Below are positions 9,225 to 18,768 of a stretch of DNA of 64,000 bases, one piece after another. The stretch is taken from contig BLLK01000047.1 in NCBI GenBank assembly GCA_021927905.1, positions 2,232,001 to 2,296,000 of the forward strand, read 5' to 3'. A program made the position numbers and the translations under genes. Positions within the stretch are counted from its first letter, which is position 1. Each line of letters starts with the position of its first letter. The notes under the pieces are model-generated. The model was given only the letters and a program-made list of their open reading frames with translations, did no database searches and had not been told where the DNA came from. This stretch comes from Chaetoceros tenuissimus (lineage: Eukaryota > Bacillariophyta > Thalassiosirophyceae > Chaetocerotales > Chaetocerotaceae).

Positions 9225-10109
9225 TTATTGTCTAATTGAAATGTATCCAGTACTTCCTAGAAGTGATGGGTTTTCAACATCTAATCTATTCTTAAGAACC
9301 CATCCATTCACAGGATTCAAAGCACGATCTGTAGTTACAACTACAGTACCTAATTTGCACGAGTCTGCCAGCAGTTCGCTCCATTCTTCGACAAGGACAA
9401 GAGCTCCTAAGTCTGTGTTGAAACCTACAGTATCAAACACAGTGCTGTAGCAGAATATAATGTCTGCTTTTGATAGAATATGTTTTGCTTCCTGTGCAGG
9501 AAGATTGTGAAAATAAACCTCAGTTGATGAATCAAATTGATCCTTTTTCGTTTGCAATATGTTGCTTTCTATCCCTCGACCAATCATTTCAATTGCATAA
9601 TCATGCATCAAGTCACTTATTTCAATACCATGCACTTGATCCCATTGATTTTGACTGTTTAGCTCTTGCCCTTTCAATGCAGCAGATAGAACCAATCTTC
9701 CGCAGCCACTTCCTAAATCAATCAAGTTCAGTGGTTTTCTCCCATTTGTAGTTTCGTACAACGTTATAGCTAAGCTTAGTAACTCGTCCAAACTTTCCAG
9801 TGGGAATTCATGATAAGTCAATGCCAAACGAGGATCGTCAGCTTCAAGAGCTGTTCCTGAACTCTGTCCTTCTCCAAATTGTGCATCTCTACCTATTTTC
9901 ATTCTCAATTTGTATTCATTTTCTGGATAAAGGATAGTATTTATTATGTCTTTTGATTCGCCCACCTTCAGCATTTTGTTGCATACAGATGCCATGTGAA
10001 GACATGATGGAATTCTCGGATGAGATTTTGTTGATGATGAGAACCCATAGGAATAGCTCCAAGTGATAAAAAGCAATACAGCCTTGAATAGATACGAATT
10101 GTTTGTCAT
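9225..10109 (-). CDS. Class I SAM-dependent methyltransferase, possibly plastid- or ER-targeted
   Basis: 294 residues. Motif I is NLIDLGSGCGRLVLSAA near residue 127-142, followed by an acidic strand end (VHGIEIS) for the ribose of S-adenosylmethionine and a later IIFCYSTVF strand. DLGSGCGRLV is reminiscent of DOT1-type methyltransferases, but no DOT1 substrate region is apparent. The N-terminus (residues 1-22, hydrophobic, then SYGFSSS) looks like a signal peptide, and a Phe just after the probable cut recalls diatom plastid presequences, though the residue before is Gly instead of Ala. The substrate is unknown. Divergent from the carboxylase gene. Confidence 0.72.
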   Translation of the reverse strand: MTNNSYLFKAVLLFITWSYSYGFSSSTKSHPRIPSCLHMASVCNKMLKVGESKDIINTILYPENEYKLRMKIGRDAQFGEGQSSGTALEADDPRLALTYHEFPLESLDELLSLAITLYETTNGRKPLNLIDLGSGCGRLVLSAALKGQELNSQNQWDQVHGIEISDLMHDYAIEMIGRGIESNILQTKKDQFDSSTEVYFHNLPAQEAKHILSKADIIFCYSTVFDTVGFNTDLGALVLVEEWSELLADSCKLGTVVVTTDRALNPVNGWVLKNRLDVENPSLLGSTGYISIRQ

Positions 10110-10518
10110 TTATAATGTTGTTTTTACTCTATGTCTTTTTAATAGCAAAAATAGTTATCGGAAAACAATTTCACAAATTACTCCTCTAATGTTGTCTTGA
10201 AAAGTTGGCGTCTTGAAACCTAAAACCTATCCCACCACGGAACGAGTAATTGATCGCGCAGCCAGAAAATGTGAGTAGAAAAATGAGAGTAATGTGTACT
10301 CAGTGACACGCGCCAAATTTTGTACGACTTTTTCCTATTATTTTAGTGGCATTGATAAGTCTATCAGTTGAAGACATGAGAAGGAAAGAATTCTGATTAT
10401 GATGTGATGTGATGCGATTGATTCCATTCATTCGATTCGCTTGGTGATGACATTCATCTCTGCCTTTTCCATGCCTAAGCACATAATTTCAGGAGTTTGA
10501 CGAAGGAATACATATGAA
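10110..10518. promoter_or_regulatory. Divergent intergenic region
   Basis: About 410 bp between the starts of the methyltransferase and the carboxylase genes. An out-of-frame ATG followed at once by TGA (10513-10521) overlaps the carboxylase start by a few bases and could act as a minimal upstream reading frame. Nothing else stands out. Confidence 0.35.
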
Positions 10519-12883
10519 ATGATTAGATATTGTAAGCAGCTGTGTAGAGTGCGAAGGGTTTATCCCAATGTGTCGCAGAAAGCTTCCATGTCTACTTTGA
10601 AAAGGGACAAACCATTTGAGAAAATTCTAGTTGCCAATCGAGGAGAGATTGCATGCAGGATTATTCGAACTGCAAAAAGGTTGGGAATTAAAACAGTAGC
10701 TATTTATAGCACAGCTGATGGGAATTCTTCTTTACATGCCAAAATGGCAGATGAAGCCTATCAGGTGAGTAAAACTGGAACTTTTCAAGCGTTCATGTTT
10801 CTGTCAATGACATTGATTGACTGACTTTCTTCCCTCTTCAGGTTGGCCATGGACCCAGTCCAATGGAATCTTATCTTCTTCAAAATGATGTTCTCGATAT
10901 TGCAAAGAGGAATGGAGTTCAAGCTATCCATCCGGGATATGGTTTTGTTAGTGAGAATTCAGGTTTTGCAAGTGCTACGGAATCAGCTGGAATAACATTT
11001 ATAGGACCTGGACCTGAAGCCATCTTAGCAATGGGATCCAAGTCCCATTCGAAAAGGCTAATGGAGGATGCAAATGTTCCCACAACTCCTGGATATCATG
11101 GTCTTAATCAAAATCCTGAATATCTGCTACATGAAGCCGTGAATATAGGTTTTCCCTTGCTTATCAAAGGTGAGACTTTTGTCATGAACTATGTTATTGA
11201 CAACTTGAATATGTTAAGATCTTACGATGATGATTCTTCTTTATAGCAACAATGGGAGGAGGAGGAAAAGGAATGAGACTCGTCTGGAAAGAAAACGAGT
11301 TTTTAGAATCATTAGAGTCATGCAAGAGAGAAAGTCAGGCAGCATTTGGTGACACAAACGTTATTCTAGAAAAGTATCTCATTCATCCAAGACATATTGA
11401 GGTTCAAATAATGGCAGATACGCATGGTAATGCAGTCTATTTGCATGAAAGAGATTGCAGTCTGCAAAGACGCCACCAAAAGATAATTGAAGAGGCTCCA
11501 GCTAGTGATTTGCCAAATGAATTGAGAAAAATGATGGGTGAAACATCGATCCAAGCAGTGAAGGCAATTGATTATGTCAACGCTGGAACTATTGAATATC
11601 TTTTAGATACACAATCAGACAATGGAGACTTCTACTTTTGTGAAATGAATACGAGACTTCAAGTTGAGCATCCTGTAACAGAATTGATTACTCAACAAGA
11701 TCTAGTTGAATGGCAGTTGAGAATTGCTGCAGGGGAGGAACTACCTATAAAAGACCAGTCTTTGATACCATGCCTTGGAAATGCGATGGAAGCTAGAATC
11801 TATGCAGAGAATCCAATGAAGAATTTTCTTCCTGTAACAGGCAAAGTTTGGCACCATAAGGGACCCGTCGATTCTAATTTAGGAGGAAGTGATGTGAGAG
11901 TAGATACTGGCCTTGAATCTGGGAGAGATATTTCTGTTTACTACGACCCTATGGTCTCCAAATTGATTGTTCATGGGAAAGATAGGGAAGAAGCGAGATT
12001 AAAGTTGATCGAAAGTCTTTCCAAATATCAGATTGCAGGCGTTCCGTCCAATATCCCCTTCCTTATAAAATGTGCAGCACACCCAGTCTTTGCAAGAGCT
12101 GGAGCTATCAATACAGGATTTTTAGAGCATTATGCTGAGGATGTAAAGGTCGATGCATCTAATTTGCCTGAACTTAATGCGATATGTGCAGCTGTAGCCT
12201 CTCTCCGTCTCGAAGGTAGAGATTCAACCCTTCCAAAAAAGTGCAGTCCTTGGTCTAAACATGACTCTTGGCGGCTGGGCTCAAACCATGAAAGAAAACT
12301 CAAGATCATTGATGACGTCGAGGCATCTAGCTCTCTTGCTAAAATCAAATGCAAAGATGGTTCTTACAATATTACTATTGGAGATGAAAAGCGAAGTATT
12401 CCCATTGAGATTGAAGGAGTCATTGAGAGCGATGATAAGATGACAGTAACATTGAATGGCACTGAGAAACGGATCTACACTGCGAAATCAATATTTCATG
12501 AAAAGGAAGGTTACATTGAAGTGTTGCTTTGGTCTTCAGATTCTAGTGATAGTACTGGAGCTATCAGAGTTTGCTTTGAACATCCATTACATGAAAAACG
12601 TGTTTCCAATACTTTACATAGTGGTATGAGTCATTTGAATTCGCAGCTGAAGTCACCTATGCCAGGCAAAATCACCCGATTGAATTTCAGTGAGGGTGAT
12701 ATGGTCAAAGATTCAGATGTGATAATTGTCATGGAAGCTATGAAGATGGAACATGCATTGTCGAGCAAAATGAGTGGAGTCCTCTCCTCTCTTAATTGCA
12801 AAGTAGGGGATATTGTGAGTGAAGGAGATGTCCTAGCTGTTCTTGGCGATGATGATACTAAAATGACCGATAAAGCGGCGTGA
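10519..12883 (+). CDS. MCCA: Methylcrotonyl-CoA carboxylase, biotin-containing alpha subunit (3 exons)
   Basis: Model join(10519..10764, 10842..11169, 11247..12883), 736 residues; both introns are 77 nt, GT-AG and keep frame. It carries out ATP-dependent carboxylation of biotin for leucine breakdown in mitochondria. The N-terminal ~35 residues are Arg/Lys/Ser-rich, as in a mitochondrial presequence. The biotin carboxylase domain starts at [20 protein letters not shown], has [10 protein letters not shown], the ATP-grasp loop MGGGGKGMR (rebuilt across intron 2) and [12 protein letters not shown]. The C-terminal biotinyl domain has [10 protein letters not shown] near residue 688, where the central Lys is biotinylated. 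MEHA rather than MQN after the Lys, and the length, favour methylcrotonyl- over propionyl-CoA carboxylase; the latter is not excluded. Confidence 0.93.
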
Positions 12884-12989
12884 ATTGATGCGAATGGTAT
12901 ATTCAGCGAATACCTCCTAGATAATACTGATTTTACTGATGAAAATGCATATAACAGATTTTAAAAACATATTCTTTCAAATACTCCTA

Positions 12990-13886
12990 CTACACTCCTG
13001 CCTCGTTCTGATTATCTGCAGCTGATAGAATAACCGGTAAATCGCGATCTCCGTTGCCCATGATTATGATCTTCGTGTTTGGTGAATTGGCAAATTTTTC
13101 TGTAGCTTCTACCCCTTTCCATTGGAGCAATTCTTGCGATATTCCACTACTGACAATGTCTTGAAAATCCGCAATACCCTGAGCTTCAATTTTCTTTCTC
13201 TGGGCTTCCTGTGATTCCTTCTGTAGTACAAATTGCATAGTCACAGCATCTTGTTCAGCCTTCGCTTTCAATTCTATTGCTTTGCTCAATTCAGATGGCA
13301 AAGTAATATCTTTGAGTAGTACATCTTCAATGATAATTCCTCGCTCTTCTAGCTTTTGCTTTAATTCATTCTTGACATTGTTTTGGATGAGATCTCTGCC
13401 GTTGGAGTATAAAGCTTTAGCATCACACTCAGCTGTAATGCCCCTAATTGCCGATGCAGCTTCTGGTTCCAAAATGAGATTCTTATAATCCTCTCCTACA
13501 TTACGATAGATATCTGCAGCCTTCGAAGCGTCTAGATGGAATAGAACAACGGTGTCTAGACTCACAGCCAGGCCCTCTTTTGTAGGGATAGAATTGGTTT
13601 CTTCAAGTTTTTGCGTTTTTGCACTCATCTTAATTACCTCAGAAACGAATGGTGGAACAAAATGAACGCCACTTTCGATTGCTCGAACTTTACCAAGAGT
13701 GACGACGACACCAATAGTACCAGGACCAATAACTGTAACAGGCATAAGGGCAAATCCAACATTGGTAAGGATCACGATTACAATAAAGAAAGCTACGATT
13801 TTGAATGGTTTCGATGATGAAACATTTTGTCGAGAAGGGAAATCTCCGGTCATGTGAGCTACGAGAGGATCGCTTTCACTAGGCAT
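12990..13886 (-). CDS. SPFH/band-7 (prohibitin-like) membrane protein
   Basis: 298 residues. One membrane segment (~residues 28-50, KIVAFFIVIVILTNVGFALM) follows a polar N-terminus. The SPFH domain runs from VIGPGTIGVVVTLGKV to about residue 200 and includes the family-like GVHFVPPFVSEV and EERGIIIEDVLLKDITLP. A helical, Lys/Glu/Gln-rich segment (AIELKAKAEQDAVTMQFVLQ) leads into the C-terminus, as in prohibitins and related band-7 proteins, which form ring scaffolds on mitochondrial or other membranes. The upstream N-terminal extension and SEV/KMSAKTQKLE make it a prohibitin-like rather than a classical PHB1/PHB2 protein. Convergent with the carboxylase gene, separated by ~105 bp. Confidence 0.85.
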   Translation of the reverse strand: MPSESDPLVAHMTGDFPSRQNVSSSKPFKIVAFFIVIVILTNVGFALMPVTVIGPGTIGVVVTLGKVRAIESGVHFVPPFVSEVIKMSAKTQKLEETNSIPTKEGLAVSLDTVVLFHLDASKAADIYRNVGEDYKNLILEPEAASAIRGITAECDAKALYSNGRDLIQNNVKNELKQKLEERGIIIEDVLLKDITLPSELSKAIELKAKAEQDAVTMQFVLQKESQEAQRKKIEAQGIADFQDIVSSGISQELLQWKGVEATEKFANSPNTKIIIMGNGDRDLPVILSAADNQNEAGV

Positions 13887-14415
13887 GGTTTACTGAAGAA
13901 CTGGAATTAGTGAATGAGCGATGAATAAGATGAAATTACTGTACTTATTATGTGGATAGAAAATGAAGATATGCAAAAGATTTTTTGTAAAAAGAATTCT
14001 TTTCTAGCCGCGGTATCCATGATGGGTAGATATGAGCCCGAGTATTTTGAAGATGGATTGTTTCTCAAACAGTTGCAAAATGAAAACTCTTTGTATAGTC
14101 ATATCATTTTCTTAAGCATTTCTGTTTTTATAAATTTTCTCATCTGAGTGAGGGAGAAGAAGGAATAAGGTTTCATAGTAGTAAAAGAAAGAGAGATGTG
14201 GATTTTTAAATTGGAAAGTGTCAATATTCAAATACGTGAGTCCCAAGTCGTCGCGGTCAATGGCGTCAAACGAAATCGTCTTTCCCTTGTTGCGTCATTA
14301 TCGAGCACCTTGACCCATCACACGAAGGCAGGAAAGCATTACTACAACCACCAATCCATAAATTACTTCTTGATCCAACAAAAACTAGAGACCACACACA
14401 ATACTAATCATCATC
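13887..14415. promoter_or_regulatory. Divergent intergenic region
   Basis: About 530 bp between the starts of the SPFH gene and the first small secreted gene. A 65-codon open frame (13950-14147) lacks any supporting feature and is not called. The stretch just before the secreted gene is rich in CACA/ATCAT, as is common in transcribed leaders. Confidence 0.35.
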
Positions 14416-14822
14416 ATGATCTCATCTATCACTAAGCTTATCTTATTGGCAGCTCTATGCTTCACATGTCAGGCTACTCAAACTAGTTCATTCGACAATT
14501 TGGTCATGTCCTATGGAGACTTCGAACGTTGTTCCTTCGGTTTGTGCAGGTAAGTCTTTATTGCAGTGAACATGATGTATTGGCCAGTGTACTTAATCAA
14601 AATATACTCAATCTATGTTTCCCCTAACAATTTAGGCATGAGGAAAAGATTCCAGAAGCAAGTAAGCACCCACACTCTGTACGTGCCATTAAGAAAACTA
14701 CCGGAGGAGGACAACGTAAACGCAACACCAAGAAATTTGCTAATCTTCCATCGAAATGTGAGGTTGAAACAAATCTTCAATGTGGAGCCAAGGACCATCC
14801 ATATGGATGGGGAATGTTTTAA
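14416..14822 (+). CDS. Small secreted protein A, C-terminal PYGWG motif (2 exons)
   Basis: Model join(14416..14549, 14636..14822), 106 residues; the intron is 86 nt with gtaagt donor and tttag acceptor, phase 2 in an Arg codon. The N-terminus (MISSITKLILLAALCFTCQA) is a strong signal peptide. The mature part has four cysteines and a basic stretch (KKTTGGGQRKRNTKK) that includes possible dibasic processing sites, and it ends in DHPYGWGMF. The function is unknown. Its downstream neighbour on the same strand has a signal peptide, an intron at the same phase in an Arg codon and a similar last ten residues (HYPYAWGLH), so the two probably belong to one family. It is too short and spliced to show up as one open frame. 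Confidence 0.72.
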
Positions 14823-15595
14823 TTCATCTAGCCTTTCTTGTCAATATATACATGAGAGAAATTTCACTTCTCTCTTTCGGGGAAAATCTCTCCTTTTATC
14901 TTGACAATTATATGTTTGTACAATAGCTATTTCATTTTAAAAATAATTTTATTTAATTCATAATTACGCTGAAATCTTTGGTAAATGATTTTTCAAGTCA
15001 AGAAGAATATAATACGAAGGTGTTACAAAAATTTTATTGTGGAGGTCAAATAAATTGAAATACGTAGCGAAAGAGATGATGCTGACATTATTTTGCATAG
15101 ACAAAAAATATAATGGAAAAACATCTGAGAACTGGACGTATTAGTTCTTGATATGTTGATGGAAGAACCGGTGAAATCATGCAGAAGATAAAAGAAAAAA
15201 CACATCAAATACTACTTCTACAACAGCTAAACTTTTCCAATTTTTGGGAAGGGTTCGGCAGCTAAGTTCGGGTCGGAGGAGGTTGAAGTCAAGAAGGTTG
15301 AAGGTTGAAGTGGAAAGATCTGATTTTATATCGCTAAAACAGCCTTAGTCATGACACTTGATGTTCTAAATAAGAGAAAAATAAGAAATCGTATGATTAT
15401 GCGAACACCTGTCACATTTCTATTTTTGCCATCACCTTTTCCTTGTCAACAAAAGGTTTGGTGCCAGAATTTAAAAGGGTTCGGGAAAATAGAAGATTTG
15501 GTTGTGGTGATATACTAGAATCCTATTGCCGTGCTCATAATAAATACAATAGAACAAACAAAACCATACTAATTCACTCCTACAAAAATATTATA
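14823..15595. other. Intergenic stretch with GGTTGAA heptamer repeats
   Basis: About 770 bp between small secreted genes A and B, AT-rich. At 15282-15310 it carries repeated AAGGTTG/GGTTGAA units, including an 18-bp block at 15293-15310 identical to the reverse complement of the repeat at ~2230. A GGGTTCGG word occurs at ~15251 and again at ~15478. It should include the promoter of gene B. No coding frame is convincing. Confidence 0.4.
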
Positions 15596-16110
15596 ATGAA
15601 GGCATTCACAAGCATCGTTCTTGCTTTATGTTTCTCAGGCGTCCAAGCAAAGAGACCTCATTCCTTTCTCATTCCAAATACAGAAATAGTTGAAAAAGCA
15701 GCATCGACTTCCCGGTAAGCTTCTCATTGTCCAGTTCTAAAAACAATTTAATGCAACAATCACCCACATCGTACTCACACGTGTTTGTTTCATCTTTCAG
15801 TCGAAGTAGAACAGGTATGAAGTTGCCCGATGAAGACGAGCCCGACGACGAAGTAAAATCTGTTAGCTCGAGCATCCTACATTCCGTTGAAGTCGCTGAG
15901 AAGGCCTTTGTCGATGCTGTGAGGGATGAAGTCGATGTTCTTTTCCACGATAAGGATCATGAACATCATGAGACCATGGAGAAAGCAAAAGAAGTCAAGC
16001 CAGTATCGACAAAAACGGTGATCAAGAAACACGATGGCAAGGCCGAAGAACTTGATGACTTGGATATGTTTACTATCAACCACTATCCTTATGCATGGGG
16101 TCTTCATTAG
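15596..16110 (+). CDS. Small secreted protein B, C-terminal PYAWG motif (2 exons)
   Basis: Model join(15596..15714, 15801..16110), 142 residues; the 86-nt intron is GT-AG and phase 2 in an Arg codon. The ATG at 15596 gives a signal peptide (MKAFTSIVLALCFSGVQA). The mature protein has no cysteine, is very acidic in the middle (LPDEDEPDDEVKS), then helical and His/Glu/Lys-rich (HDKDHEHHETMEKAKE), and ends NHYPYAWGLH. Intron phase, intron length and the terminal motif match gene A 0.8 kb upstream, while the middles do not align. The function is unknown; possibilities include a cell-wall or matrix protein or a precursor of a peptide. The shared C-terminus suggests that this end is the functional or sorted part. 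Confidence 0.75.
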
Positions 16111-16222
16111 TGATGAATTGGATAGTGTACAAGTTACATATATATAATCATATGACGAGTATCATTAGATGTGCTCGTGGAGAATTGAGAAAATTATAAT
16201 CATTGAGAACTATAAAAATCTA

Positions 16223-18397
16223 TTACGATCCATTTGGTCTATCTTGCTTACGCACATAACGAAAATATTCGAAAGGGATTCGATCTTGCCCAAATACTTT
16301 GTCTTGTAGTTGCTTACTAGCACTTTTGCGAAATGTATTCAGTGTGATATTACTCAGCTGCCCCTCGCTGATACATTTTCTAATAACATGTTCTAGGAGT
16401 CGAAATTTTTCTTGTTGGTTGCCTAATCTTCCGATAGCTTTTATCAAACTTCCATATGTATACGAATTTGGAGTTCCATATTTTGGACTTTTGCAGAGAT
16501 TTTCATAGGCGCCAAGAGCAAGTTTAAGCGCTGCCCTTTTTCTTTCGGATGGTCCACCTTGGTTTGCACAGGCCTGGATGAAGGCAGAAAATATTCTTAC
16601 ATCAGGTTTCATTTTGTCATCGTTACGTGAAGCGTGAAGGGAAATCATTTGTTGAAATACTTTTCTCGCTGGTTCGGCTTTTTCTTCAGAATTACTAGAG
16701 CTAATTGTGTTCAGAGCGATTGTGAATGATGCTGCATCTGGTGTAAATTCTGGAGATATCTTTGAAATACTAATCATTTTCTCCAAAAGTTCCAGGATAA
16801 GCGTAACTGCGTTAGATTGTTTTGAATTTCTAATTGCATCCATCATTATATTGAAAGTCACGGTGTCCGGATCGATATTACTCTTCTCCATTCTTTCATA
16901 TAGCAGCTGGATATTTGTGAATGCTGTCAAGGGATCAGAATTGAGAATTCCATTCATGATAGTGTTGAAACTGATTGAATCTGCAACTTCTTTATCCAAC
17001 ATTTTGCCAAGTAGTTTCTCTGCTTCCATGACCATTTCTGAATCGTTCACTTTGCAGAGAGCTGACAAACAGGTATTGTAATGTATTGTATTTGGTATAA
17101 AGTCTTTGTCTGATGTTTCTTCGAAGAGATTTTCCATACGTTCCAAAAGAGACAAAGTACGTTGAGCTCCGTAAACAGTTGAACATTCAGCCCATGCTTG
17201 CATACATGCTGTGTACGTAATTTGATTTGGTTTTATGTCCTCTCCATTTTCATATCTTTCCTCCATAGAAACTAGTATATTTTCTACTTTGCTTGCGTTG
17301 GTCTCTGCAATTGATTTATCTTTTGCTTCCACGGTTGCATTTGTCAAACACTTCATAAGTATACTGTATGTACGCGTATTTGGTTTCACGCTAGAATGTT
17401 CTTCATCTGAATCTTGGAATTCAGCCTTCCCAAGAATATATGATTCCATATTTTCCATTTGTGAGAAAACTCTTTCTACTACTTCTATAATGTCTTTGCC
17501 TTTACCATTTTGATACAATCCATTTAACACAGTGTTGAAAGTAATTGTATTCATTGGAATTTTCGGTGTAACATTTTGGTGCACGTGTAGTAACGAGCTG
17601 CTGCTTTCTTTATTTATTTCGAATTTCGAATAAGCATTGTCAAATATTGCTAATATTCTATCAAATGATTTGGCGTGTCCAGAATTTCCCCATGCCTCTA
17701 ATACTATGGACAGTGATCTAGCCGATGGTTTGATACCTGTAAAATGCTCATGCACGAGATTGTAGGAGCAGTCAAAATTCCATCTTTCCATTTTCCGAAA
17801 TACACGCTCTGCATGATATCCAGATTCTATGCTACCACTCTTTGCCCAAGCGTTCATGACGTGGTTGAAGGTAGATACCAATGGTTCAGGTGGTGCCTTC
17901 GCGAAATCATCTTTCTCATCATATTCCCGGCATCTTGAAATCATACGGTCTAGTATTTCTTCACATTTTTCTGCTCCTTTTATTCCACTATCACTTTGTA
18001 CATATGAGTTGAGAGCATGATTGTAGGATATTGCATTTGGAGCGAGATTTGACTTCTCCAGGGCATCCAGTAATGCTTCTGCATTTTGAGCTCCTTCTAT
18101 ACTTTTATGCTCTACCCATTCTTCCATCACAGAGTCAAAATCCATCAACGTATATGAAGCATTGCTTTGGTTCTCGATATAGTCCAATAAATCGCTCGTT
18201 CGCTCTTGAATAGATCTAGTGCTTGATGATAATGTTCTTGTCGTTATTCTAACTAATGACATGAAATGAGTCTCATTTTTCCTCACATTTTGTATTCTAT
18301 TCCTGTGTTTGTGAGATAATTTAATGCAGTTCTGTCTTTTCCCAGCCAATGGCAATCCTGCCGGAATTCGTATTCTTCGAGAGCATTTTCGCAACAT
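16223..18397 (-). CDS. Pentatricopeptide-repeat (PPR) protein, organelle-targeted
   Basis: 724 residues from ATG 18397; the open frame extends 34 codons upstream but begins with GTG. The N-terminus (MLRKCSRRIRIPAGLPLAGK...) is rich in Arg, Ser and Thr with few acids, as expected for an organelle presequence. PPR units are visible throughout, each with a pattern such as PNAISYNHALNSYVQSD, PNTRTYSILMKCLTNA, PNQITYTACMQAWAE, PNTIHYNTCLSALCK, DSISFNTIMNGIL, DPDTVTFNIMMDAI and PDAASFTIALNTI. PPR proteins bind organellar RNA and control its stability, editing or translation. No DYW or SMR domain is visible at the C-terminus. The target RNA is unknown. Confidence 0.9.
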   Translation of the reverse strand: MLRKCSRRIRIPAGLPLAGKRQNCIKLSHKHRNRIQNVRKNETHFMSLVRITTRTLSSSTRSIQERTSDLLDYIENQSNASYTLMDFDSVMEEWVEHKSIEGAQNAEALLDALEKSNLAPNAISYNHALNSYVQSDSGIKGAEKCEEILDRMISRCREYDEKDDFAKAPPEPLVSTFNHVMNAWAKSGSIESGYHAERVFRKMERWNFDCSYNLVHEHFTGIKPSARSLSIVLEAWGNSGHAKSFDRILAIFDNAYSKFEINKESSSSLLHVHQNVTPKIPMNTITFNTVLNGLYQNGKGKDIIEVVERVFSQMENMESYILGKAEFQDSDEEHSSVKPNTRTYSILMKCLTNATVEAKDKSIAETNASKVENILVSMEERYENGEDIKPNQITYTACMQAWAECSTVYGAQRTLSLLERMENLFEETSDKDFIPNTIHYNTCLSALCKVNDSEMVMEAEKLLGKMLDKEVADSISFNTIMNGILNSDPLTAFTNIQLLYERMEKSNIDPDTVTFNIMMDAIRNSKQSNAVTLILELLEKMISISKISPEFTPDAASFTIALNTISSSNSEEKAEPARKVFQQMISLHASRNDDKMKPDVRIFSAFIQACANQGGPSERKRAALKLALGAYENLCKSPKYGTPNSYTYGSLIKAIGRLGNQQEKFRLLEHVIRKCISEGQLSNITLNTFRKSASKQLQDKVFGQDRIPFEYFRYVRKQDRPNGS

Positions 18398-18768
18398 GTC
18401 AGAGGACGCTCTATTCAGAATGGAGAAGAAGGCTTGGTTTTGAAAAGCATAAAAAGACGAGTTGAAAATGTGAGAGAGATTTCCAAGTCCAAAAGTCACA
18501 AGTTTGAGTGGTGCTCGGGTGGTAGTGGCAGTGTTACTTCAGTCTTAGAACCTATTAGTGCTACATGAGAATAGGTAAGTATTTTGATCATCTAATCCCA
18601 CATTTCTCCAGTTTTGTCAACACGTCATGCGCACTTTCATCTCTCTCATCATTGTTTTCTCACCTCCTCGCACCACACACCACCCAACGCTCAGCAATGT
18701 TCCATATACTCAACTCAGGCAAATTACACATGTATCAGAAGGGAAATTAAGTATTTCACTTCCAAAAC

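Noticed and set aside
13950-14147. 65-codon plus-strand frame upstream of small secreted gene A
   Set aside because: It ends in a hydrophobic stretch by AT bias but has no start context, partner exon or known domain.
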